From Cristatella mucedo (taxonomy: Eukaryota; Bryozoa; Phylactolaemata; Cristatellidae), in NCBI GenBank assembly GCA_009760855.2, contig WPIO01000073.1, positions 1,015,001-1,079,000 of the forward strand: 64,000 nt of DNA. Direction: 5' to 3'. A program made the position numbers and the translations under genes. Positions 30,901-41,939 of the stretch are shown here, piece after piece. Each line of letters opens with the position of its first letter. Positions within the stretch are counted from its first letter, which is position 1. Below the pieces are notes generated by a model, which was not told the DNA's origin, ran no database searches, and worked only from the letters and a program-made list of their open reading frames with translations.

Positions 30901-32702
30901 TGCGGTTCCTCAACCTGTGACCTTCCTTAAAAGGTTCTCCGATGTTTCTGCATGCGATGTGGCTGCCTTAATAAGGTCTAGCAAAAAGAGCTCGTCTCCT
31001 GAAGACCCTATACCTTGATCTCTGTGGTCTTCACTTGCAGACCAACTTAGCCCTGCCATAACCAAGATTTTTAATGCTTCTTTGGGAAAAGGGGTCGTCC
31101 CCAAGTCCTTCAAATCGGCAATCGTTAGACCTCTTCTTAAAAAGCCTGGATTAGACACAGAGGTCCTAGCAAACTATCGCCCAGTTTCCCTTCTTCCTTT
31201 CTTATCAAAGATTCTTGAAAAAGTTGTTGGTAAGCGGATGGTTGAACACATTGAAAATAATGGAATGTCAGAAGCATTTCAATCATGGTTCAAGAGGCAG
31301 CACTCCACTGAAACTGCTCTCCTCTTGTTAACAATGACATTCTACGTGGCAACGACGACGGGAATGTCACTGCCCTAGCTCTACTAGATCTGTCTGGTGC
31401 CTTCGACACCATTGATCACGAGGTTCTGCTTGAAGGATTGAGAAGAACGATCGGTCTGGCAGACGAAGCACTGGTGTGGTTTAAATCATACTTGTCTGAT
31501 CGTGTTCAATCCGTGTCGTGTGGGGGTCAGGTCTCACACACGAGAAGGGTCACCTGTGGAGTCCCTCAAGGGTCTGTACTCGGTTCCTTGCTGCTCTCCA
31601 TTTATACGAAACCTCTGGGTAAAGTGATAGGGGCCCATGGAATAGGATAACACTTCTGTGCTGACGATATTCAGTTGTATTTGTCATTCAAACCGTCGGA
31701 ATCTGATGCAGCAACTGAGAAACTGAATGGTTGTCTTGCCGACATTCGATCCTGGATGTCGGAAAACTTCCTGAATTTAAATGATGATAAAACCGAACTG
31801 CTGCTCATAGGACACCCGAAGCGTGTGGCTGGATTAAAAGGCTTTGCTCTTCTAATAGGTGATGCTATTGTGCAACCATCACCCCGTGCTCGAAATTTAG
31901 GTGTCGTTTTCGACAGCTGCCTCAATTTTAAAAGCTTCATTCGGAAGTCTGTCTCTACAGCTAGCCATCACATCCGATCCCTATCCAAGATTAGAAGCTG
32001 TCTTCTACAGTTGCTTGTAAAGATTTAACTAGCTCTTTAGTTCTGTCTCGGCTTGATTATTGTAATTCCCTTTTGGCTGGGCTGCCAAAGAAAGCTATTA
32101 GGCCACTGCAGCGGACTTTGAATATGGCTGCAAGGCTAGTCTTCAAGTCCTAGCGGTTTGAGCACGTGTCTCCTTTGCTAAAAGAGCTAGGATGGTTGCC
32201 GGTTGAGCAACGGATCTGAGAGCAAAGTTCTTACGCTGACCCACAAGGCCCGCCACGGCTTGGCTCCTCCATACCTAGCTGAACTGCTGCACCAGTTTCA
32301 GCCTGTTCGCGCCCTCAGGTCCTGTGTGGACAATAAGTTAGCTGTCCCATTCCTCCGCTTAAAGACAGTTGGCGACAGAAGCTTTAGCTCTGCAGGTCCT
32401 AGACTGTGGAACTCGCTTCCACAATTCTTACGCAACGACATCTACTCTCCAACTGCCGACTATGGCACATCTTTTTCAGCGGTCCTGAGCTGCTACTTCT
32501 ATGCTACTCACTACCTCAACTGCTCTCCTAACTCTGCTATGCTTCCACTTTCTCTTTGTTGCGTGAGACAAAGTCTGTTGGCTACCGAATGCGTACCGAA
32601 AGCCGCTTAGGCTGTGAGTGCGCTATACAAAACTCTCCTGCGTAACACCCACATGGTCTTTATGACTTTGTGGAGTTACTGACGGAGATACATTACATTA
32701 CA
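28000..32702 (+). mobile_element. LINE family B, interrupted by a LINE family A copy
   Basis: A second L2/CR1-type LINE family. The endonuclease N-terminal half lies at 28033-28574 (LTETWM, VGDFNIH). The rest resumes at 30301 and includes [34 protein letters not shown] and FCADDIQLYL (catalytic box with Cys for Tyr). It ends TTACTGACGGAGATACATTA. Stops and frameshifts near 30725, 31378, 31650 and 32028 make it a pseudogene. The interruption is at 28575-30300. Confidence 0.9.
28575..30300 (+). mobile_element. LINE family A copy nested in LINE B
   Basis: 5'-truncated: it starts at the codon for Asp of the family [12 protein letters not shown] segment and runs to (ATT)n at 30275-30300. TTGACTG at 28568-28574 recurs at the right edge (TT plus GACTG at 30301-30305), a target duplication of 5-7 bp. 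Reverse-transcriptase motifs are present ([10 protein letters not shown]), but the frame is broken near 29330 and again near 29910. Confidence 0.92.
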
Positions 32703-32860
32703 ACCTTACATTTCGTAGTCTATCTGCATCTCCGTCTACAACTCCACAAAGCCACAAAGACTATGTGGGTATATGACTCATGAGTTTTCCATGGCGAACC
32801 CAAAGCCAAAGCGGCTTTCGATACGCATTCGGTAGCCAACAGACTTAATCACAAAACAAA
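32703..32860 (-). mobile_element. LINE family B 3' fragment, tail to tail with the previous copy
   Basis: It contains the complement of the family B 3' end (CCGTCTACAACTCCACAAAG, then GCGGCTTTCG and GGTAGCCAACAGACTT). Its tail side faces the tail of the plus-strand copy ending at 32702. Confidence 0.8.
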
Positions 32861-32921
32861 ATCGGCTCTGCCAGAATATCTGCTGTTTAATCTGCACGAA
32901 ATCTAGCCCAGGGCATTCCGG

Positions 32922-32945
32922 CTATAAACGGACTGTGTATGGTGA

Positions 32946-32986
<41 letters not shown>

Positions 32987-32996
32987 CCGTTTATAG
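32922..32996. repeat. (AT)n flanked by a 10-bp inverted repeat
   Basis: CTATAAACGG at 32922-32931 and CCGTTTATAG at 32987-32996 flank a nearly pure (AT)n run at 32947-32981. Confidence 0.9.
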
Positions 32997-32999
32997 TGT

Positions 33000-34156
33000 C
33001 TCACGGTAGCACAAGTGTAGTGTAATCACACAACAGGACAGGACAGCGAGTCTTTATTATTCTTGTGGTGGATGTAGGCATATGTAGGCGATGAGGGAAC
33101 GGATTAAAATCACAGCGGGAGAAGCTTCGTGGTATGTTTCGGTTAGTGCGAGTTCAGACCAAAACATGCGTTTAAGGGCAGTCGATGTGTCAGGTAAGCC
33201 ACCTTGTGAAGTCACATGTTTCAACGATGCTTGTTAGTTAATGAGAGATAGCTTGACACACTTGATCAGATAAAAGAACTTTAATAAAATTTGCGTGTAC
33301 GCCTATCGTGTGTCAAGTCGTACTTCTCCCATGAACGTTCTAACAAGCTGGTATTCCTGCTGAAAAACGTAGTCCGGCTTACCTCTTAGCACGAATCCTA
33401 CTCTGTCACTTTCACTTTCAGCACTCCCTAGTGCCTTTGCATCATAACCGAAAAACCCCTTGGGTTTGATTCTGACCATGAGCGTGTGATCTTGAACTCT
33501 TTGATTTTATGCAGCCACAGGTCACTTTGTTTAGCAGGCCATCTAGAATGAGCGTGATCTCTTTGCTAGCAGGGTTATGGTAATACGGAAGTCTAGATCA
33601 TAGTCCAAGTTCCCAGGCAGACCTTACTGAATGACATCGAGCTGTACCATAATTAAGTGAAAATCGTACCACCGGATATTACGTTTGAGCGATTTTACAT
33701 TATCAGCAGCAGCCAAGATTCCTAAAGCAGCAAAGACGGGTTAATGAAGAAACCTTCAATGATGGAAACACTGCCTGCAATCTCTGCCTGCAAATCACTG
33801 CAGCAGTTTATTTCTAATTTTAGTTTGATAAGTATTTCTATACATTTACGTGATTGCAGAAAATACAGCTCCAAGACTTTTGCTGGCATGCACAGTCAAA
33901 CGTGGCCAACCTGTAGTCTAAATTGTCGTCGCGAGCGGCACAGCACGCTAGCCAATGAGGAACACCACCAGTTTATTTCCTCCACACTCACAGCCGGCGG
34001 AAGCACTACTGCGCGCAGACGTCGCCCCCTTCTGTCCTCTGCGGTACCGGAACGCTGCGCTCTCATTTGTTGGCGCCGTTGCCAACGCCTAGCTGCGCTC
34101 CGATTGCCTAACCGGTGGCCGGGAGGGCCACCCAGCCTAGTACTGGCAGACAACAA
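33000..34156. other. unassigned segment
   Basis: No recognisable gene or repeat family. Open frames are short and unremarkable. Confidence 0.5.
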
Positions 34157-34869
34157 CATTTAGGTGCTGTCACCGACTGCGGTCTACATAAACAAAAACC
34201 ACATGCCCGCCTGATCTGGAGGTCAATCTACGGCGCATTCTCCACTTTTTGGCAGCAAGAAGGCTAAGTAACGGCTGCTCGGAGGAGGCAGGCGACCGCA
34301 CGGCCTGTGGAAACAAGCCGGCTGCGTTTGACAGCTGCGTTCTTGCGTCGTGGGGCCACATATTTTTCCGCCGCTGGCGCCTCATCGGGCGGCACAGCCT
34401 CGAAGCTCAATGGTGCATCCACACCACCACCACTTCGCAAGCCACCACCGCGTCTCCGGGCGCCGCCGCCGCCGCGTCTCCGGGCGCCGCCGCCGCCGCG
34501 TCTCCGGGCGCCGCCGTCGCCGCCGCGTCTTCGGGCGCCGCCGCCGCGTCTTCGGGCGCCGCCGCCGCGTCTTCGGGCGCCGCCGCCGCGTCTTCGGGCG
34601 CCGCCGCCGCGTTTCCGACCTGCACCGCATATCCGATCTGCGCTTCGTCTCCTAACAGTTCCGCGTCACAGCCCACTTGCGTCGCCGATGAGCCTCCGAC
34701 CTGCTCCGCATCTCCCACTTGCTCCGAGTCGTAACCCACCGGTTCGTCGCATGCCAGAGTCACCTCCACGGCTTCCGCTACCTCGCAGGCCGTTGCCTCG
34801 TTGCACACCACGTGCGCCTGGCATTTAGGTGCTGTCACCGACTGCGGTCTACATAAACAAAAACCACAT
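34157..34869. repeat. 48-bp direct repeat flanking a GC-rich minisatellite segment
   Basis: A perfect 48-bp sequence starting CATTTAGGTGCTGTCACC and ending AAACAAAAACCACAT occurs at 34157-34204 and again at 34822-34869. The 617 bp between are GC-rich and contain a minisatellite at about 34450-34612. Confidence 0.95.
34450..34612. repeat. 21-24-bp GC-rich coding-phase minisatellite
   Basis: Units such as GCGTCTTCGGGCGCCGCC repeat about seven times, with lengths that are multiples of three. Long frames are therefore open on both strands: Ala/Ser/Gly-rich and Arg/Pro-rich on +, APEDA-type acidic on - (34407-34838). None has a recognised domain, so I call no gene. Confidence 0.9.
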
Positions 34870-35259
34870 AACCGAAATCTGAATTAAATTCCTTCAGTAA
34901 TGTGTAAGGACAATTGACGTCGCATTTCAAAGTTTACGTTGGTCCTTTAACTATTTGGTATGGTTTATGGTGAAGGAGTTATACATTTTACAAGGCTTAA
35001 CGCTACACTCTAAATTAAGCTGCTTAAAAGCGACACGTACGGGTCTTAATAAGCTGTAAATATTTAGTAAAATCTATCATGGTTAATCAAGTTTGGATAC
35101 AATTTGCATATGATGCTAGATCAGTAAATTACTTTGTTTCTAAGTATGTTTCTCTGGTTTCCGTCCTGGTTAGACATTTTTTTATAATCATTTTTCCCTT
35201 TAACATGGAAATTATTAAAAAATTCCGATCTTATTTGTAAGTTATCTTTTGAAAGGTAC

Positions 35260-35693
35260 TGTGACAGCCCTCCGTACGTCCTGTCGTCGGGCTGGGTAGC
35301 GCGACCGAGCAACAAGTCTGCTGGCTCCAACACCAAAACATTTATTTCAATCTATGCCGGCCAAGCCCAGTCTACACACACTAGACGGCTGCCGGCGTCG
35401 AGGGATCTAGCCCTCCCCTCCCGTTGTACTCCTTCGGCAGCCCTTATATTCCACGCATGCGTTGTTTTTCGCACTGCCGGGCTATTGTTCGCTGCGAACC
35501 CGCCCGAAGCTGGCGGCAGTTTGTGGTAGATAGATGTCCCCACAGATGCCGCCAATGCATGGATTTGGGCAGGACTGCCGAGTCATCGTCTGCCCTTTCA
35601 CCGGTCGTGAGCTTGCGGCTGCGTAGGCAGTCTGAGAGCCCTCGCAAGTCTCCGCCCAGTGCTCGCTGGCTGCAAGAGTCGTGTTCCTTCACA
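35260..35693 (-). mobile_element. solo LTR (434 bp)
   Basis: It begins TGTGACAGCC and ends CCTTCACA (TG...CA) and is flanked by GGTAC at 35255-35259 and 35694-35698. On the minus strand a TATA-like ATATAAGG lies at about 35443-35450 and an AATAAA at 35341-35346, about 100 nt downstream, the usual order of an LTR promoter and poly(A) signal. No internal retroelement genes or second LTR are adjacent, so this is a recombined remnant. The superfamily cannot be told. Confidence 0.85.
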
Positions 35694-35699
35694 GGTACC

Positions 35700-38230
35700 C
35701 AAAACAAATATTTGATAATTAGACACATTTTCAGTATTTTATTGACATTTACCCTTAAAAATTAAAGGTTGCACCTTTTTCCTAAATTTGTTTTCGGTTC
35801 TGTGTAGACCACGGCCCTAAGCATGTTTGCATCTATATAACATACTCTATCGAAGTTAGATATTTATATATTTATTTTTAAAATCTGTTGACAATTGCTA
35901 ACAAATCTTTTGCAAGTAGTTACTTTAGTAGAGGCTTTAATTGGCAATTTTTGAGAAAGCGTTTTTACGCACTCATAAAGACTTCTCCTTGTGGCTGTCT
36001 CCGATGTATGAATATAGTATTTTAGTTCGAGTATTGAATGAAAATGGCCTTTCATTCTGATTCTGCCATTTCATTCATTTTATTAAAGTCTTAATCTCAG
36101 CCCATTATTATCAGCCTAGTTTGAGTAATGACTTTGTTTAGCTATCCCAGGGGATGCATTAAACTTGAACGCAAATAGGGTTCATTTGCCAGGGTCAGTT
36201 GATATGTGACGCGGTCAGCTAGTATTCACCCAAAGTCCTCTAACGGTTTAGAAGCGTACATTTGATTGCTTGAAATCGTACACAGTTATGAGAGTTTGAA
36301 CTCTTCTTATGAGGTGACCTTTGAAGCTTAAATAAAGTTATAAAATGGATACGTTCCTCACTGTTAGCGGTAAGAACATCTGCAATCCCGACGCTAGTTC
36401 TGTAGTTCTATTTACCCGCATAATGCTTGCTAGATTTTAATGTGCTGAAAATTCATCACCTACCAGGAATCTGAGGGATTCGCTATTCCCATCTCCCAAA
36501 TGAATATGGAATATTATCTTCGATGTGAGTTTTAAAATTCCACCTACCACGTGAGCATTTAAGGCCTTCACGTCTCTCGTTTGAATGTCAGCTCGGTTAA
36601 CGCGAAGCTGCGACGGCAGCAGCAAGCTACGACTCTCATGGTCTTTGTTGAATAGCAAGGTGAATCGAGCCGGTTTACATTAAAAAAGACGTCCGTTTCG
36701 GAAGTTTTTTCTTCTTTTATAGTCACTTTGTAAGTGCGAACGACTCTGCTCAAAATCGCGACCGCTCGTACCGCCGAATCCACTAGCGCCACGTTCACTC
36801 CGATACACAGTCGCATCCCCATGGTTTATTGACACCTTTCATTCAAATCCCCACAACCTATCACTCTCCGAACGCATATACCCGGAAGCAGTGGCGGAGC
36901 CATGAGGGCGCGAGGCTTGTGCTCCCCCTCCCTGCAGCTGGGTAGAAATCGGAGCAGACGCCTATTCCTGCGCGCCCCCGGCAGTCGCCAACGAAACAAC
37001 TTTGTCTTAATTCCACTCGATGAGCAACCGCCGAGTTCGTGTCGAATAAACCCAGTTATTTTGGACTGTATGTGTGGCCCCGCGATTATGAGCTATGGGG
37101 TTGACAGATGAACCTCAATTACGAACTTTGCTTTGCTGCTGAAGTAGAACGCTTATGAAACAGCCGCGATAAGTCGAGGCTCATGAGCAGCATTATTTAT
37201 AACTATATACGATAGTGATTATTGTCTGAGTTATGAACAGGATAGTATACAAGGTTTGTGCCTGACCTCAGGCACCTTCTTGAAGCAATGGTCTGCCAGT
37301 AGGTCAGTCTACCGCTGAGCGAGAGTTGCTGTAAGCCTGTTAGCGTGTCGGCTGGAAGTAGCCTGTGTGTATCCACCGCAAAATATTTTTGTGCTTTTAC
37401 TAATACGCTATTTTTGTGCTTTTATTTGGTTATTTTTGTGCTTTTACTAATACGGTGCTGTTGCTGGCTCTGCGTGCAGAATATCGAGCGCTGTTTATTT
37501 GTCGTCGGCGTGTTGCTAGCTTCAGGTCTTTCCACATTGCACGCATTGTGCCTCTACCCGAACTAATGAGGATTGTGCGGTCAAAACAGCGCTAAAGTTT
37601 TATTATTTGCGGGTCTTTCACCGCCTACAAGAAAGTCTTCAGGTCTTACCAACCTAGATGATGATCTTGGCTCCGCCAAGGCCCTACATTTTCCTTACTG
37701 ATAGCAGCTAACTGAATCAATACACACAAAGGCTAACAGCTCTTAAAAAGTACCACTCTTTTGAATGCAACTAAAACTATGTCCCAGCTGAAGTCAGGCC
37801 ATGGCCACGATTTGCGTTCATTGAATATTGAGTCCACGAAATGACCAAATTCCTTGAATGGAATCAAACCCGTGGCAGCATTAAATGTCTGTCGGCATTT
37901 TCTACGCCACGTGTCTGTGCCGAACTCATGCTAGCATAAAGCTAATAATTCGAAAGCCGGTTGAGCGCCAATTAGGCGTCGCTAGAGCCAGGAGGCCGCC
38001 AGGAAGTTGCCGAAAGGTCAGCGGTTCTGCAGCTATAGCCGGCGGCTCTCAATTTTTAGGGAAGATAACTCGAGGCTGAGGGAGCACCCCGCCCCGCCGG
38101 TTGATGTTATCCCTCGTTCGTGTTCATGCGACTAAAGCATAGATAATGTATCCCTCGAGATTATTTTGTATAGCCTTCAGATTGAAATTGTACATCAATT
38201 AATTGTAACTTTCAGATTGTTCAACTAAAG
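35700..38230. other. unassigned segment left of UBL5
   Basis: No gene is recognised. A three-copy imperfect tandem repeat of about 24 bp, with core ATTTTTGTGCTTTTA, lies at 37385-37455. The rest shows only short open frames. Confidence 0.5.
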
Positions 38231-38302
38231 CTACCATTGCCTCGCCACAGTACGCGGGGCATTGAGCTGGTTAGAGTGCTTAATACGGGACTCGCGCTCG
38301 CC

Positions 38303-38524
38303 ATGATCGAAATAACTTGTAACGACCGACTTGGAAAGAAGATTCGTGTGAAGTGCAATCCTGATGACACTATTGGTGATCTGAAAAAGCTAGTCGCCGC
38401 GCAGACGGGCACGAAGTGGGATAGGATTGTTTTGAAGAAATGGTATACCATCTTCAAAGATCACGTCACTCTCGCCGACTACGAAATCCACGACGGAATG
38501 AATTTGGAGTTATATTACAGCTAA
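38303..38524 (+). CDS. UBL5: ubiquitin-like protein 5 (UBL5/Hub1), complete
   Basis: A complete 73-residue protein, the exact family length. It starts [18 protein letters not shown] and ends [11 protein letters not shown]. It has the family features: [31 protein letters not shown] and a double Tyr near the C-terminus instead of the Gly-Gly of conjugated ubiquitin. UBL5/Hub1 is a non-covalent modifier that binds spliceosome components and is also linked to the mitochondrial unfolded-protein response. The ATG at 38303 is chosen because it gives the conserved N-terminus; the frame is open further upstream. There is no intron inside the coding region. No flanking direct repeats or poly(A) tract were seen that would prove a retrocopy. 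An ATTAAA near 38798 could serve as poly(A) signal. Confidence 0.95.
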   Translation: MIEITCNDRLGKKIRVKCNPDDTIGDLKKLVAAQTGTKWDRIVLKKWYTIFKDHVTLADYEIHDGMNLELYYS

Positions 38525-39710
38525 CGTGGCAGGATCGTTGATGCGTACGTTTTGAGACTTTAAGAAGGACTACTATCACAGAGCTCTCGATCGGCGGCTT
38601 CCGCAGACATAGCAGCGAAGACGGCGATGCTCGACGCCGAAGGATACGCAATCTGCGGTATTTGAGGGAGCTGGCGAACTTCGGCTCACGCAGCTGATGG
38701 TAGCGTGATGTACTGAACGATCGCCGTGAGCCAATTTTCTGTGCTTTGCGATATAGCCGACTGGGACGGTTGTTGTAAATTTGGCCGATGCTGCCGATTA
38801 AAATGTTTAGGCTTTCTACTCATCCGAAGTTTCCATGTGTTTCGCAGGTCACCAAATACCTTGCAATTATTATTTCTTAATTTCGATACATCGTGCCCGG
38901 ACCGCGAGTACTGTTAGCCTGCAGTCGGCTGCATAAGTAATTTGATCAAGCAACGGGGCTGGAAAACAAAGGGCAATGAAGGTAGGGCGATATGCTTTAA
39001 TGTCCGACCTTGCGAGTCTTGTCTTTTGACGAAGTAAAACTACCCTTTGTGCCATTAGGCACCCTGAGAAGCAGAGCGCTGCAATTGTTCTTGCAGCGGT
39101 TTGTAAACGTGCCGGCCTTATGTATGTAGCTTTATGCAGGCGTGCTTATATAGTGCCTCCACCTGCGCTGCAGCAGATGCAGTTTCAGCAAGGACTCGGG
39201 TAGTTACTGCAACATATCGTGCATTTGTGTACCTAAATGATCTCGGATTTGTTGTAGGAGAGTACTTGTGCGAAGCAACTTTAGTTGCATTCAGACAGGC
39301 TGTTCGCAGTCTGGAACGACAGGCAGTTCGTAAAAAGTGTCAGCCGTTGAGTGTGCGTACTGTTATGCCTTCCTAAAGTTTTGACATAAGTTTTGGATTC
39401 ACTTAACCTATAGGCTTCTTCTGTAGTGATTTTGGTGTCAGTGGGACCAGCACATACTGTAATGCTGTGTGCAGGCAGCAAGACCAGGCGTTTGATTTGA
39501 TTTGCCTTGTGGGAATCATATTTAGAGCTTAGTTTTTAGTAAGTGGGTCTGCACTTGTTTTGCGTCTGTCAGGCCCACAAACATCAAGTTTGTTAACTGC
39601 CACACTCATTCAAGGCACTGCCATAGCCCGTGAAGTTTGTGGTGATCTGGATGCTATTTAGAAGTGACTAGATGTGCATAACATGGCGTGTGTGCCCTTA
39701 GGTTTTTGCC
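38525..39710. other. unassigned segment right of UBL5
   Basis: Probably includes the UBL5 3' UTR. No other gene or repeat family is recognised. Confidence 0.5.
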
Positions 39711-39714
39711 TATC

Positions 39715-39875
39715 GATGTAATGTATCTCCTTCAGTAACTCCACAAAGTCATAAAGACCATGTGGGTGTTACGCAGGAGAGTTTTGTATAGCGCACTCAC
39801 AGCCTAAGCGGCTTTCGGTATGCATTTGGTACCCAACAGACTTCGTCTCACGCATCAAAGAGAAAGTGGGAAGCA
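39715..39875 (-). mobile_element. LINE family B 3'-end fragment
   Basis: It contains AATGTATCTCCTTCAGTAAC, CATGTGGGTGTTACGC and AGCGGCTTTCGG, the complement of the family B 3' end, and stops soon after the AAAGAGAAAGTGGGAAGCAT part. Confidence 0.8.
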
Positions 39876-40194
39876 TAGCATCCTTTGTGGACTGCGACTC
39901 AGGCTGGCGGTCCTGGTTAATCTCGTAATTGTCTAGATCTAGGATGTCTCCGGCGACAAGGCCGAGTGAATACTTTTTCGTGTCCTTACTGTGATGAAGG
40001 CTGTTCATGTCAGTGCCCTTTTCTGCTTGGCCTTAAAAAAGATATGTGGAATCGTAGTAGAGTATGCGTGCATTCCCACTCGTTTTCATTGTTTATGATT
40101 ATGTGCTGGTGGCTGAGTATTAGCCTCTTTTTTTACTAATGGTCAAGCAGATGCATCTTGTTTCTTGTGTATTTTGCTCTCTGTTAACTCATCG

Positions 40195-40680
40195 ACTTCA
40201 AAGTTTTGTCACTCACTTCTAGGCCCCTCCATTCTTTGGCTATAGCCTACCTATCAGATCTACTCCTCCACCAGGCTAACCGTCGTACCACCTGCTTTCC
40301 GGGATCTCATTCAAATCTCAAATCCTTTAGAGACCGTGCCTTTAGTTCGTATGCACCCAAAGCCTGGAACTCACTCCAGACTTTCGTCACGACATCTCGA
40401 CTTTTCCACATTTAAAAAGAAATAACAATGCATCTATTTATGACAGCATTTAGTGGGTCTCTGTGATTCGTCCTTTATGTGCTTATGCATGCTGCCACTA
40501 ACCCTATTTGCATGCTGAACCTCTGCATGTCACCTCTAACCATGTTATGCTTGTTGTCCCATTGAGCATGCTACCACTAACCATTCAATCGTACTTCCTT
40601 TGTAGAAAATGTAAAGTGCTTAGAAAAAGATTTGAGTTCTCTGAGGGTGCTATATCAAATGTGTTATTATTATTATGATT
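40195..40680 (+). mobile_element. LINE family A-type 3' fragment
   Basis: It starts in the RT C-terminal region (TCAAAGTTTTGTCACTCACT) and continues through a diverged 3' UTR to TTCTCTGAGGGTGCTATATC and (ATT)n. It differs from the main family A copies by several deletions, suggesting a subfamily. Confidence 0.8.
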
Positions 40681-40934
40681 GATAATTCACTCAGGCCACA
40701 TGGCTCCAAGGCATCTGTGATATAGATTGTGCACTTTGAATTTCATATATCACTCAGTGCCGCAGGCATCGTATATCCTCCTCTTCAAGCCTAACACTTC
40801 TCTTGCTGAGAAGCATTATGCTGTTGTAATGTTCATACTTCCTATTACATGTGATAAGTCCTAATATATTTTATGTCACGATGCCACCTACCTGAGAATG
40901 ACCTTTTTCTACTCAATGACTACACTTCGCAATT

Positions 40935-41385
40935 AATTCTGAGTGTTTCCTACCCTTGCACAAATTTGGCCTTGCTTGTATAAACGTAATAGCCGAGCTG
41001 CTCCTTGCATTTGTAAGATCACGTCTAGGCTTTTGTAATTCTCTGCTCGCTCGTCTTCCTGCGGGCGAAATAAGTTGCTTATGGTTTTTGCAAAACAGGT
41101 CAGGTAAGCTTCTCTGTCGTGAACGTTGCAAAATCCTCGATGATTCGTCCTCGATGTGCTTATGCGTGCTGACACTGTTCATGCTGCCACTAACCACATT
41201 TGCATGCTGACCCAGTGCATGTAACCCCTAACCATGTTATTCATTTTGTTTGTTTTTCAAGCATGATTTTACTTACTATTCTATTGCGTATCACTTTGCA
41301 GCAAATGTAAAGCGCCTAGAAAGAGATTAAATTCTCTGAGGGCGCTTTATCAAGTGCAATATTATTATTATTATTATTATTAACT
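40935..41385 (+). mobile_element. LINE family A composite 3' fragment
   Basis: A short RT stretch (FVRSRLGFCNSLLARLPAG) jumps, with an internal deletion, to the family A 3' UTR, which ends GAGGGCGCTTTATCAAGTGC and (ATT)n. Confidence 0.8.
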
Positions 41386-41389
41386 GCCT

Positions 41390-41935
41390 CATGACATATA
41401 TTGGCTTTCCATCAAGTCCTGTATTGACTTGAAAGTTTTGTCACTTGTAGGTACCTTCATTCTGTTGCTCTCTAGCCTGCCTATTTTTGGTAATGCTTCA
41501 TCAGCAGGCTTCACATAGTACCACCTGCTCTTTTGACTCAGGTCGCTCAGCTGTGCATCTACCAACCTCAAATATTTTTGAGACGGTGCCTTCAGTTTGC
41601 ATGCCCTCAAAGCCTTGAACTCACTGGCTACTTGTGTCGCGATATCCCCTTAACGTAAAAATAAGCTAAAACACATTTGCTTTTTCACATCATTTGTACC
41701 GTCCATCTAAATTGTATTTTGTGAGCTGATATGTTCTAAGACTATGTTATTACAGACCTATTGACTGGTATCCTTTCAGCATACCGTATATAAAATACCT
41801 ATGAGGAGATTTAGTTCTCTTATGGTGCCATACAAATATCGTATTATTGTAATTATTCTTTTCTTGCACCGAGTTGTAAAGTGTTATATAGAGATTTGGT
41901 TCTCTTAGTTTGCTATACAAATTTGATTTTTATTG
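41390..41935 (+). mobile_element. decayed LINE A-type fragments
   Basis: Diverged RT C-terminal sequence is followed by two tail-like motifs, TTAGTTCTCTTATGGTGCC near 41810 and TTGGTTCTCTTAGTTTGC near 41900. No coding capacity remains. Confidence 0.6.
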
Positions 41936-41939
41936 TCAG

